Positions 8,532 through 16,157 of a DNA stretch of 64,000 nucleotides are shown one piece after another. The notes under the pieces are model-generated. The model saw only the letters and a list, made by a program, of their open reading frames with translations, had not been told where the DNA came from and made no database searches. Positions within the stretch are counted from its first letter, which is position 1, and each line of letters starts with the position of its first letter. A program made the position numbers and the translations under genes. Source of the DNA: Achromobacter denitrificans NBRC 15125 (GTDB lineage Bacteria; Pseudomonadota; Gammaproteobacteria; Burkholderiales; Burkholderiaceae_B); contig NZ_BCTQ01000009.1 of NCBI RefSeq assembly GCF_001571365.1, forward strand, positions 62,001 through 126,000, written 5' to 3'.

Positions 8532-9598
8532 CTCGCGCCGCCCCCGTTACCCCGCCGCCGTGGTTGCCCGCGCTGGCGGCCTATCTGGGCGGCCTGGGCC
8601 TGGCGGACCCCGCCACGCTCACGCTGCGGCCCCTGTCCGGCGGGCAATCCAATCCCACTTACCTGCTTGAAGACGCCACGGGCCGGCGCGTGCTGCGCAA
8701 GCAGCCGCCGGGCGAATTGCTGCCCTCGGCCCACGCGGTGGATCGCGAATACCGCGTGATGTCCGCGCTGGCGCACAGCGCCGTGCCGGTGCCGCGCATG
8801 CTGCACTACTGCGCCGATCGCGCCATCGTGGGAACGCCGTTCTACCTGATGAGTTTTGCGGATGGGCGCGTCTTCATGGACCCGGCGCTGCCCGGCATGG
8901 AGGCGGCCGAGCGCGGCGCGCTCTACGCCGAAGCGGGCCGCGTGCTGGCGGCGCTGCACGCCGTGAACCCGGCCGAGGCGGGGCTGTCGGACTACGGCCG
9001 CAGCGGCGATTACTTCGCGCGGCAAGTGGGCCGTTGGACCCGCCAGTACCGCGACACGCAGACCGAGGCCATCGCCGCCATGGACGCGCTCATCGATTGG
9101 CTGCCGCGCCATCTTCCCGAAGACGACGGCCAGACCCGGCTGGTGCATGGCGATTACCGCATCGACAACCTGGTGTTCCACCCCTCCGAGCCGCGGGCGA
9201 TCGCGCTGCTGGATTGGGAATTGTCCACGCTGGGCCATCCGCTGGCGGACCTGGCCTATCACTGCATGTGCTGGCGCATTCCGCCCGCGCTGTGGCGCGG
9301 CATCGCGGGCCTGGACCTGGCCGCGCGGGGCATTCCCGACGAAGACGCGTTCGTGGCCGTCTACTGCCGCGAACGCGGCATCGCGCCGCCGCCCAACTGG
9401 GATTTCTATCTGGCCTACAGCTTTTTCCGCATCGCCGCGATTCTGCAAGGCGTGTACGCGCGTGCCCGGGCCGGCAACGCCGCCGCCGAGGACGCGCTGG
9501 AAATGGGCGCGCGAGTGGCGCCACTGGCGGAACTGGGCTGGCAGGCGGCAAGCCGGGAAACCCGCCGCAAGGCGGCCAACCAGGAGGAACCGCAATGA
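8528..9598 (+). CDS. APH-fold phosphotransferase (acyl-CoA kinase, LvaA-like)
   Basis: A 356-residue aminoglycoside-phosphotransferase-fold kinase. The catalytic loop His207-Gly-Asp209-x4-Asn214 and the metal-binding Leu-Asp229-Trp-Glu231 are intact. Kinases of this group next to an acyl-CoA dehydrogenase are the bacterial counterparts of the N-terminal domain of ACAD10/11 and of LvaA, which phosphorylates the 4-hydroxyl of 4-hydroxyacyl-CoA. It is coupled by overlapping stop and start to the genes on both sides (8528 and 9595), supporting a shared pathway. The small partner LvaB seen in Pseudomonas putida was not found here. Antibiotic resistance is unlikely given the context. Confidence 0.88.
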   Translation: MTRAAPVTPPPWLPALAAYLGGLGLADPATLTLRPLSGGQSNPTYLLEDATGRRVLRKQPPGELLPSAHAVDREYRVMSALAHSAVPVPRMLHYCADRAIVGTPFYLMSFADGRVFMDPALPGMEAAERGALYAEAGRVLAALHAVNPAEAGLSDYGRSGDYFARQVGRWTRQYRDTQTEAIAAMDALIDWLPRHLPEDDGQTRLVHGDYRIDNLVFHPSEPRAIALLDWELSTLGHPLADLAYHCMCWRIPPALWRGIAGLDLAARGIPDEDAFVAVYCRERGIAPPPNWDFYLAYSFFRIAAILQGVYARARAGNAAAEDALEMGARVAPLAELGWQAASRETRRKAANQEEPQ

Positions 9599-11217
9599 TC
9601 GCCGACACCGACGAACTGCCGCGCAACGCGGCCAACCACGTGCCGCTGTCGCCGCTGGGTTTCCTGGACTGGGCCGCCTGCGTGTTCCCGGCGCGCCCGG
9701 CGCTCGTGCATGGCGCCACGTTCAGCCAGAGTTGGAGCGCCACCCGGGATCGCTGCCGACGCATGGCGTCGGCGTTGCGGGCCTGGGGCGTCGGGCGCGG
9801 CGACGTGGTGGCGGTGCTGGCGCCGAATACGCCGGCGCTGTACGAGGCGCACTTCGGCGTGCCGATGGCGGGCGCGGTGCTCAATGCGCTCAACACGCGG
9901 CTGGATGCGGCCACGCTGGCCTTCATCCTGTCGCACGGCGGGGCGACGGTGCTGCTATTCGACAGCGAGTACAGCGAACAGGTTCGTGAAGTGCTGGCCC
10001 TGCTCGACGCGCCGCCGCGCGCGGTGCGCATCGAGGATCGAGAGTTCGCCGGCGAGCACGGCACGCTGGGCGAGGCCGAGTATGAGGGCTGGCTGGCGGC
10101 CCAGCCCGCCGATGCGGACTGGGAACCGCCCGCCGATGAATGGCAGGACATCTGCCTCAATTACACCTCGGGCACCACCGGCAACCCCAAGGGCGTGCTG
10201 TATCACCATCGCGGCGCGTATCTCAATGCCATGGGCAATGTGTTGTCCTGCGGCATGCCGCCGCATGCGGTGTATTTGTGGACGCTGCCCATGTTCCATT
10301 GCAATGGCTGGTGCTTTCCCTGGACGCTCGCGGCGCTGGCCGGCACCAGCGTGTGCCTGCGGCGGGTGGAGCCCGCCGCCGTCTTCGACGCCATCGAGCG
10401 TCACCGCGTGGGTTTTTTTTGCGCCGCGCCGGTGGTGCTGACGATGCTGGTCAACGCGCCGGTTGCCGTGCGCCGGCGCGCCGCGCATCCGGTGCAGGCC
10501 ATGACTGGCGGCGCCGCACCCCCCGCGGCCATCATCGAAGCCATGGAGGAGCTGGGCATCGGCGTCACGCATCTGTACGGACTCACCGAAACCTATGGGC
10601 CATCCATCAGCTGCGCCTGGCACGAAGAATGGGATGCCCTGCCGCTGGCGCAGCGCGCCGCCCGCAAGGCCCGGATCGGCGTGCGCAAGCTGAATGTGGA
10701 AGCCGTGCAGGTGCTGGACGCCGAGGGCCGCCCGGTGCCCGCCGACGGCGCCACCCTGGGCGAAATCGCGCTGCGGGGCAACACGCTCATGAAGGGCTAT
10801 CTGCACGACCCCGCCGCCACCGCCGAGGCGTTTGCCGGCGGCTGGTTCCATTCCGGCGACCTGGGCGTGGTGCACGCCGACGGCTATATCGAGATCAAGG
10901 ATCGCGCCAAGGACATCATCATTTCCGGCGGCGAGAACATCTCCACCGTCGAAATCGAAGGCGTGCTGTACCGGCATCCCGACGTGCTCGAAGCCGCGGT
11001 GGTCGCGCGCCCGGACGCGACCTGGGGCGAAACGCCCTGCGCCTTCGTGGCGCTGAAGGACGGCGCCCGCGCCGATACCGAGGGCATCCTGGCGCACTGC
11101 CGCCAACACCTGGCGCGGTTCAAGGTGCCGCGCACCATCGTGTTCGGACCGCTGCCCAAGACCGCCACCGGCAAGATCCAGAAGTTCCTGCTGCGCGAGC
11201 GGGCCAGGGGGTTGTAG
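9595..11217 (+). CDS. AMP-forming acyl-CoA synthetase
   Basis: A 540-residue ANL-superfamily ligase that adenylates a carboxylate and transfers it to CoA. Visible are the P-loop YTSGTTGNPKG (190-200), the YGLTE motif, the hinge region around Asp-Leu-Gly and the IISGGENI segment, and the C-terminal catalytic Lys527 (Thr-Gly-Lys). The start at 9595 overlaps the kinase stop. It is the last gene before a strong terminator, in the position and type of LvaE. It is a second CoA-ligase chemistry in one operon (the other is NDP-forming), which suggests two different acids are activated. Confidence 0.92.
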   Translation: MIADTDELPRNAANHVPLSPLGFLDWAACVFPARPALVHGATFSQSWSATRDRCRRMASALRAWGVGRGDVVAVLAPNTPALYEAHFGVPMAGAVLNALNTRLDAATLAFILSHGGATVLLFDSEYSEQVREVLALLDAPPRAVRIEDREFAGEHGTLGEAEYEGWLAAQPADADWEPPADEWQDICLNYTSGTTGNPKGVLYHHRGAYLNAMGNVLSCGMPPHAVYLWTLPMFHCNGWCFPWTLAALAGTSVCLRRVEPAAVFDAIERHRVGFFCAAPVVLTMLVNAPVAVRRRAAHPVQAMTGGAAPPAAIIEAMEELGIGVTHLYGLTETYGPSISCAWHEEWDALPLAQRAARKARIGVRKLNVEAVQVLDAEGRPVPADGATLGEIALRGNTLMKGYLHDPAATAEAFAGGWFHSGDLGVVHADGYIEIKDRAKDIIISGGENISTVEIEGVLYRHPDVLEAAVVARPDATWGETPCAFVALKDGARADTEGILAHCRQHLARFKVPRTIVFGPLPKTATGKIQKFLLRERARGL

Positions 11218-11267
11218 GACAGCTCGCAGCGTAACCGCCTCAACCCCATCTCCCCGCAAGACAACAT

Positions 11268-11289
11268 AAGGGCCGCATAAGCGGCCCTT
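11268..11289. terminator. Bidirectional hairpin terminator
   Basis: AAGGGCCGC, a four-base ATAA loop, and GCGGCCCTT form a perfect nine-base-pair stem between two converging genes (acyl-CoA synthetase ending at 11217 and the aminotransferase ending at 11315). The flanking A/T pairs let it serve both strands, although the U-tract is short. Confidence 0.75.
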
Positions 11290-11314
11290 GCTGTCTGCTA
11301 CCGCGAAACGCGGA

Positions 11315-12508
11315 TCAACCCTTGCGCGCCTGCGCAATCAACCCATCCAGCTGCGTCAGCATCGTGTCGATTTCTTCAGCCGTCACGTTCAAGGCCGGCA
11401 TGAAGCGCAGCAGGTTGCCGCGCGGCGCGTTCAGCAGCAGGCCGTTGGGCGCCAGGTTGCGCGCGGATTCGACGATGGCGGGGCCGTCGTCGCGGTCCAT
11501 GACCAGCGCGCGCAGCAGGCCCATGCCGCGCTCGCCCTTCATGCCGTACTTGGCCGACAGGGCCAGCAGGCCTTCGGACAGCTGCTTGGCGCGGGCGTTG
11601 ACCGACTCCATGAAGCCCGGCGCGGCCAGCGCGTCGAACACCGCCACGCCCACGGCGGCCATCAGCGGATTGCCGTTGTACGTGCCGCCCTGGTCGCCGT
11701 GCGAGAACACGCAGACTTCCTGGCGCGCCAGGAGCGCGGCCAGCGGCACGCCGCCGCCGATGCCCTTGGCCAGCGTCATGATGTCCGGCACCACGTCGGA
11801 TTGCTGGTAGGCGAACATGGTGCCCGTGCGGCCCATGCCGGTCTGGACTTCGTCGACGATGAAGAGCAGCTTGTGTTCGTCGGCCAGCTTGCGCAGGCCC
11901 TGCATGAACTCCTTGCTGGCCGGGATGACGCCGGCTTCGCCCTGGACGGGTTCGAGCATGATGGCGACGGTCTGGTCGTCGATCAGCTTGCGCACGGATT
12001 CCAGGTCGTTGATTTCGGCCTTGGGGAAGCCTTCGACCTGCGGGGCGAACATCTTGTCCCAGCCCGGCTTGCCCGACGCGGACATGGTCGCCAGCGTGCG
12101 GCCGTGGAAGCCGTGGTTCATGGTGATGATCTTGTGCGCGCCCTTCTTGTTGACCTGGCCCCATTTGCGCGCCAGCTTGATGGCCCCTTCGTTGGCTTCG
12201 CCGCCGCTATTGGCGAAGAAGACGCGGTCGAAGACCGAGGCGCCGGTCAGGCGCTGGGCGAGTTCGATGGACGGCAGGTTGTAGAACGCCGGCGAGGGGT
12301 TCATCAGCAGCTTGGACTGGTCCAGCAGTGCCTTCTGCATTTCCGGGGCGCAGTGGCCCAGGGTGTTGACGGCCCAGCCCTGGACGAAGTCCAGGTATCG
12401 CTTGCCCGCGTGATCCTCCAGCCAGGATCCCTGGCCTCGCACGAACACGAGGTCCGGGCGGGAGGTGATCTCCATGAGGGTGTTGACGTTGAACTGGCTG
12501 AATTCCAT
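11315..12508 (-). CDS. argD: Acetylornithine/class-III PLP aminotransferase
   Basis: A 397-residue class-III aminotransferase most like acetylornithine transaminase. The PLP lysine is Lys248 in Leu-Ala-Lys-Gly-Ile-Gly-Gly-Gly, and the pyridine-nitrogen partner is Asp219 in Val-Asp-Glu-Val-Gln-Thr-Gly. The phosphate-binding SGGEAN (101-106) and NHGFHGRT (131-138) segments are conserved. It would transfer an amino group between acetylornithine (or a related omega-amino acid) and 2-oxoglutarate. It stands alone, without other arginine genes, so it may be a second ArgD paralogue or a related omega-transaminase; the symbol reflects the family. Confidence 0.8.
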   Translation of the reverse strand: MEFSQFNVNTLMEITSRPDLVFVRGQGSWLEDHAGKRYLDFVQGWAVNTLGHCAPEMQKALLDQSKLLMNPSPAFYNLPSIELAQRLTGASVFDRVFFANSGGEANEGAIKLARKWGQVNKKGAHKIITMNHGFHGRTLATMSASGKPGWDKMFAPQVEGFPKAEINDLESVRKLIDDQTVAIMLEPVQGEAGVIPASKEFMQGLRKLADEHKLLFIVDEVQTGMGRTGTMFAYQQSDVVPDIMTLAKGIGGGVPLAALLARQEVCVFSHGDQGGTYNGNPLMAAVGVAVFDALAAPGFMESVNARAKQLSEGLLALSAKYGMKGERGMGLLRALVMDRDDGPAIVESARNLAPNGLLLNAPRGNLLRFMPALNVTAEEIDTMLTQLDGLIAQARKG

Positions 12509-12720
12509 GGCGGTTCCTGCGGAATGAGAGAACAGGGGTTGAAAAAGAGTGGGAAACGCTAAAAGGCGAATTTAGCATCGGCGGGGGAATGCTATCGTGA
12601 CGAACCCCTGCCGATCCGCCCCACGGCCGCCTCAAAAGGGCTGCCAGCGCGGGGCGCTCTATTTTATGCAACAGGCGCACCCCCCGCCCGCAGACCTTTG
12701 TCGCTTTTTACTGACCAATC
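12509..12720. other. Divergent intergenic region, promoters not resolved
   Basis: A 212-base divergent region between the aminotransferase (-) and a Bug receptor (+). It is less GC-rich in the middle (around 12545-12570). The receptor ATG at 12721 has no clear Shine-Dalgarno sequence in front of it. I see no convincing operator palindrome. Confidence 0.5.
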
Positions 12721-13686
12721 ATGAAACGTATTCTTTCCAGTCTGGCCGCCGGCCTGGCGCTGACGGCGGCGGCCGCTACCGCCCAGGCGGCGTACCCTGA
12801 GCGCCCCATCCGTTTGATCGTGCCTTTCCCGCCCGGGCAGGCCACCGACATCTTCGCGCGCGCCCTGGCGGAAAAGCTGGGCGCGGTCGTGAAACAGCCC
12901 ATCGTGGTGGAGAACCGCGCCGGCGCCGGCAGCAATATCGGCATGGAGCAGGCGATGCGCGCCGCGCCGGACGGCTACACGCTGGTGATCGCGGGCTCTG
13001 CCGCCGCGGTCAACCAGACGCTGTACAAGACCATCAACTACAGCCTGACCAAGGATTTCGCGCCGGTGTCGGGCGTGTTTTCGGTGCCGCTGATGTTCCT
13101 GGCCACGCCGGCCTCGGGCATTACGTCGCTGAAACAGCTGGTGGACCAGGCGCGCGCCAATCCGGGCGAACTGGCCTACGCCAGCGCGGGCATCGGCGGC
13201 ACGCAGCACTTGTCGGCCGAGATGTTCAAGGCCGCCGCCGACATCGACATCCGCCACATCCCGTACAAGGGCAGCGGCCCGGCGCAGGCGGATTTCCTGG
13301 GGCACCAGGTTCCGCTGATGGTGGATTCGGTGACGGCGGGCCTGCCGCACGTGCAGAGCAAGAAGGCGGTGGCGCTGGCGGTGACGACGGCCAAGCGCCT
13401 GCCGCAGTTGCCCGACGTGCCGACGGTGGCGGAGTCGGGTTATCCGGGGTTCGAGGCCATCGGCTGGGCCGCGGTGCTGGCGCCGCAGGGGACGCCGTCC
13501 GAGGTGACGGGCTACCTGAGCCAGCAGATCGGCCAGGTGCTGAATGCGCCGGAAATGCAGAAGTTCTTCCGCGACCGCGGCGCCGAGCCGATGCCGCTGA
13601 CGCCGCAGGCCACCGGCACGTTCATCGCCGGCGAAGTGGAAAAGTGGGGCAAGGCGGTGAAGCAGTCGGGCGCGCAGGTCGACTGA
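12721..13686 (+). CDS. Bug-family tripartite tricarboxylate receptor (third copy)
   Basis: A 321-residue periplasmic receptor. The signal peptide (1 to about 22, ending Ala-Gln-Ala-Ala) is followed by the Bug signature around [11 protein letters not shown]; the usual Gly-Gly of that loop is Gly-Gln here, a small change in the ligand-contact loop. Length is normal. It is a single-gene unit between a divergent aminotransferase and a convergent small gene, with a hairpin behind it. No permease is linked. The ligand is unknown; amino or organic acids are typical for this family. Confidence 0.92.
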   Translation: MKRILSSLAAGLALTAAAATAQAAYPERPIRLIVPFPPGQATDIFARALAEKLGAVVKQPIVVENRAGAGSNIGMEQAMRAAPDGYTLVIAGSAAAVNQTLYKTINYSLTKDFAPVSGVFSVPLMFLATPASGITSLKQLVDQARANPGELAYASAGIGGTQHLSAEMFKAAADIDIRHIPYKGSGPAQADFLGHQVPLMVDSVTAGLPHVQSKKAVALAVTTAKRLPQLPDVPTVAESGYPGFEAIGWAAVLAPQGTPSEVTGYLSQQIGQVLNAPEMQKFFRDRGAEPMPLTPQATGTFIAGEVEKWGKAVKQSGAQVD

Positions 13687-13698
13687 CCGCCGCGCCGC

Positions 13699-13720
13699 GA
13701 TCCCGGCGCCCGCCGGGATC
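13699..13720. terminator. Hairpin between convergent genes (terminator-like)
   Basis: GATCCCGGCG, two bases, CGCCGGGATC: a perfect ten-base-pair inverted repeat 13 bases after the Bug stop codon. It lacks a U-tract, so it may be a Rho-assisted terminator or an mRNA-end stabiliser. Confidence 0.5.
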
Positions 13721-13744
13721 GCCCATCGGCCGCGGCTGCCGCGC

Positions 13745-14017
13745 TCAGTGCGGCTGGGTCAAGGCCGGATCGTCGGGCTCTCCCGGCCCGCCGGGTTGGC
13801 CTGGCCGGCCCGGCTGGTCCGGTTGGCCCGGCCGCCCGGGCACATCGGGCGGCCGGCGGCCGGGATCGGGATCGTCCTGGCCGGGTCGGGGCGTCGGCTG
13901 CTGGCCGGGCGCCTGCTTGTCCGGCGCGTCGCCGGGATGTTCGCCCGGCGGGCGAGAGGGATCGCCGATGGGCGGGGTCGAGGGATCGGGATCGGGGGGC
14001 TGCTGGTGCGCGTTCAT
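13745..14017 (-). CDS. Pro/Gly-rich low-complexity small protein
   Basis: A 90-residue protein dominated by Pro, Gly, Asp and Gln, with a run of PGQ/PGR-type triplets in the C-terminal half. It has no signal peptide or membrane segment and is expected to be intrinsically disordered. The ATG at 14017 is preceded by an AGGAG site on the minus strand at normal spacing, which is the main support for it being real. Such biased composition also creates open frames on the opposite strand. Function unknown. Its neighbours are small stress proteins. Confidence 0.6.
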   Translation of the reverse strand: MNAHQQPPDPDPSTPPIGDPSRPPGEHPGDAPDKQAPGQQPTPRPGQDDPDPGRRPPDVPGRPGQPDQPGRPGQPGGPGEPDDPALTQPH

Positions 14018-14295
14018 GGCGGTCTCCTGAAGAGTGCAAGCCCACGATAGGCCCGGCCCGCCTCCCTGCCCAGATCACGCAGGACGAGCCCATCTAGTGT
14101 TTTTTTCCTATCCGCCGGCCGCGCCGCCGGCGCGCGTGCCCATTTCAGGAAAATAGGTAAAAAGCACCCCCGGATCTGGTGCGCTCGCTTCTTACGCCCG
14201 CGCGGCGCCATTCCTATAGTGGATTCGTCCGCGGCCGGGGCCGCCGTCCTGGCGACCTGCCCGGCGCGCGGCCATGCAACGCAAGGAGCGACGAC

Positions 14296-14481
14296 ATGGA
14301 CAAGGACCGCATCAAAGGCGCCGCCAAGGAAGTCAAAGGCGCGATCAAGGAAACCGCCGGCAAGGTGACCGGCAACCGCGAAACGGAAGTGAAAGGCAAG
14401 GCGGAGAAGACGGTGGGCAAAGTGCAACGCAATGTGGGCGAGGCCAAGGACCAGGCACGGGACTTGCTGGACAAAAAATAA
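14296..14481 (+). CDS. CsbD-family stress-response protein
   Basis: A 61-residue, highly charged, Lys/Glu/Gly-rich protein whose N-terminus (Met-Asp-Lys-Asp-Arg-Ile-Lys-Gly-Ala) and repeated Lys-Gly-x2-Lys-Glu units identify the CsbD family. CsbD proteins are small, helical, strongly induced by general stress, and of unsettled function. The ATG follows AAGGAG. The next gene is an entericidin-like lipoprotein 57 bases on, and the pair is closed by a terminator, so they probably share a stress-responsive transcript. Confidence 0.9.
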   Translation: MDKDRIKGAAKEVKGAIKETAGKVTGNRETEVKGKAEKTVGKVQRNVGEAKDQARDLLDKK

Positions 14482-14538
14482 GCGCGGCTGCCGTCGGCAT
14501 GGCCCGCTATGTCCAATGAACGCCTAAAGGAGAAGAAC

Positions 14539-14667
14539 ATGACGCATCGAATCTGGCTTGCGCTGGTGCTGGCCGCCGCCGCCGTCACGGCGGGCTGCCA
14601 TACGATGGAAGGTGCCGGCAAGGACATTGAGCGTGGCGGGGAGAAGATCCAGGAAAAAGCCCAGTAA
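14539..14667 (+). CDS. Entericidin-family small lipoprotein
   Basis: A 42-residue lipoprotein. The signal sequence ends in a lipobox at Thr-Ala-Gly-Cys19, and the mature part carries the entericidin pattern Thr-x-Glu-Gly-x-Gly-Lys-Asp-Ile-Glu-x-Gly-Gly-Glu-Lys. Members are stress-induced membrane lipoproteins, and the Escherichia coli EcnA/EcnB pair acts as an antidote/toxin module. Only one copy is present here, so no such pair can be claimed. An AAAGGAGAAG ribosome site lies just upstream. Confidence 0.9.
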   Translation: MTHRIWLALVLAAAAVTAGCHTMEGAGKDIERGGEKIQEKAQ

Positions 14668-14690
14668 GCCCACTAAAGCCTGCGTGTGAA

Positions 14691-14722
14691 GCCGGCGCGC
14701 TGATCCCGCGCCGGCGCTTTTT
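14691..14722 (+). terminator. Rho-independent terminator after csbD-entericidin unit
   Basis: GCCGGCGCG, seven-base loop, CGCGCCGGC, followed after two bases by TTTTT. A nine-base-pair GC stem with a U-tract, 24 bases past the lipoprotein stop and 40 bases before the end of the convergent aldolase gene. Confidence 0.85.
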
Positions 14723-14761
14723 GCATTCTGGCGGCAGAAAACGGGAATGCCGCAGCGCGCT

Positions 14762-15901
14762 TCAACGCGAGAAGCCGCGCGCCGCGATTTCCCAGACGTC
14801 CTGCACCACGCCGTCCTTCACCACCACCAGGCCGTCGTGCAGGTTGAAGGTGGGGTCGACGTGCGAAGGCACCAGGCGCAGCACGGCGCCCAGGGCGGGC
14901 GCCTGCGCGCCGGGTTCCACGCGCACCACGCCGTGTTCATCGTTGATGGCCGCGTAGGTGAGCCCCGGCTCGCCGTAGACCGCGGGCGGGCCGCATTCGG
15001 CCGTGGTGGACTTCAGGCCCGCGTCCAGGATGACACGCCCAGGGGCGGGCGTGCTCATGACGGTGGACAGCACGAAGAGGCTGTTCTGGAACTTCAGCGG
15101 GCCGTTCCATTCGTTGGCGCCGTAGTCGCCGTCCATGAAGGCGTAGGAACCGGCCTGCAGCTCGGTGTAGACGCCGCTGGCCGCGTCGAATTCCACGCTG
15201 CCCGTGCCGCCGCCGGTGATGGTGTCGCAGGCGATGCCGCTCTCGCGCAGCAGCTGCGCATAGGACGCGGCGATGCGCGCGGCCTGCCGGCAGACGGCGG
15301 CGCGCTCTTCGCGCGTGCGGTAGTGCTGCACCGAGCCGTGGTAGGCCTGCAGCCCCGCGAAATTCAGGCCGGGCAGGGCGCGGGCCTGCTGCGCCAGCGC
15401 CAGCACGGTGGCGTCGTCGGACACGCCGCAGCGGCCCTGGCCCACGTCCACCTCGACCAGCACGTCGATCTCGGCGCCGGCCCGGGTCATGGCGGCCGAC
15501 AGCTGCGCCAGGTTTTCGGCGTTGTCCACGCACACGCTGATCTTGGCGGCGCGCGCCAGTTGGCCCAGCAGCGCCAGCTTGGCCGGGCCGACCACTTCGT
15601 TGCTGATGTGGATGTCGCGGATGCCGGCGGCCACGAAGGGCAGGGCTTCGCTGACCTTCTGGCAGCAGATGCCGCGCGCGCCCAGGGCCAGCTGGCGCAA
15701 GGCGATTTCCGGGCACTTGTGCGCCTTGGCGTGGGGCCGCAGGGCCACCTCGTGCCGGTCGGCCCAGGCCTGCATGGCGCGCAGATTCGCCTCGAAGGCC
15801 GGCAGGTCCAGCACCAGGCTGGGCGTGTCGATCCGGGACAAGGGATCGCCCGGCTGGGCCGCCGGGGGCAGCGCTATGCCGCGTATGACTTCCTGGGACA
15901 T
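14762..15901 (-). CDS. D-threonine aldolase (DSD1-like fold-type III PLP enzyme)
   Basis: A 379-residue enzyme with an alanine-racemase-like PLP barrel and a C-terminal D-serine-dehydratase-type domain. PLP lysine is Lys59 (Pro-His-Ala-Lys-Ala-His-Lys). The divalent-metal ligands His347 and Asp349 (His-Val-Asp-Pro) sit at the same numbers I remember for the Achromobacter xylosoxidans enzyme, and much of the sequence is familiar from it. It cleaves D-threonine and other D-beta-hydroxy-amino acids to glycine and an aldehyde. Asp instead of Cys at the second metal position fits the aldolase, not the dehydratase. It is divergent from a TRAP transporter that might import a substrate (inference). 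Confidence 0.93.
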   Translation of the reverse strand: MSQEVIRGIALPPAAQPGDPLSRIDTPSLVLDLPAFEANLRAMQAWADRHEVALRPHAKAHKCPEIALRQLALGARGICCQKVSEALPFVAAGIRDIHISNEVVGPAKLALLGQLARAAKISVCVDNAENLAQLSAAMTRAGAEIDVLVEVDVGQGRCGVSDDATVLALAQQARALPGLNFAGLQAYHGSVQHYRTREERAAVCRQAARIAASYAQLLRESGIACDTITGGGTGSVEFDAASGVYTELQAGSYAFMDGDYGANEWNGPLKFQNSLFVLSTVMSTPAPGRVILDAGLKSTTAECGPPAVYGEPGLTYAAINDEHGVVRVEPGAQAPALGAVLRLVPSHVDPTFNLHDGLVVVKDGVVQDVWEIAARGFSR

Positions 15902-16157
15902 CGGGGGACGCTCCGTCGTGATTGCACCGCGTGGGAGGTAACCGCGCCATAACCAAACATGGACCGGTCATAACCTAAAGGGATGCGACCCCCTGGTAAA
16001 CGATAGCCCGGTAAGCATTGGCTACAGGAAGTCGGCATGACAGAATTTCATCATAAAGAAAGCCCCCGAGGGGAGGCGCGTTTTTGCCGCCGGGCACAAG
16101 ACCCGGCGGCAAAAACCAATTACATCCAAAACGGCAGCAAGCAACGGAGAAGCCCGC
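15902..16157. promoter_or_regulatory. Divergent control region, D-threonine aldolase / TAXI receptor
   Basis: A 256-base divergent region. It is moderately AT-rich around 15950-16055 and contains a strong inverted repeat (16081-16115, listed separately). On the minus strand, 16080 down to about 16055 reads as a GC hairpin followed by CTTTCTTT, which could act as an attenuator for the aldolase. No operator can be named. Confidence 0.4.
16081..16115. repeat. Perfect 14-bp inverted repeat in divergent region
   Basis: TTTTTGCCGCCGGG, seven-base spacer, CCCGGCGGCAAAAA. The arms match perfectly. The T-tract is on the 5' side and the A-tract on the 3' side on either strand, so it is not a standard intrinsic terminator. 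It lies in the leader of the TAXI receptor, 43 bases before its ATG. Confidence 0.8.

Noticed and set aside
8528-9598. Aminoglycoside-resistance gene
   Set aside because: The APH fold is shared, but the gene is translationally coupled to an acyl-CoA dehydrogenase and an acyl-CoA ligase, and the Asp-Trp-Glu metal motif fits the acyl-CoA-associated kinases.
11288-12562. Long open frame on the + strand opposite the aminotransferase gene
   Set aside because: It is the high-GC mirror of a well-conserved aminotransferase; its translation is low-complexity His/Gln/Arg/Val-rich with no family features. The same applies to long mirror frames at 20831-23359, 48930-51653, 30298-32200, 23776-26361 and 1337-3349.
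16081-16115. Inverted repeat taken as an intrinsic terminator
   Set aside because: The T-run is on the 5' side and the A-run on the 3' side on both strands, so no U-tract follows the stem. It is listed as a repeat of unknown role.
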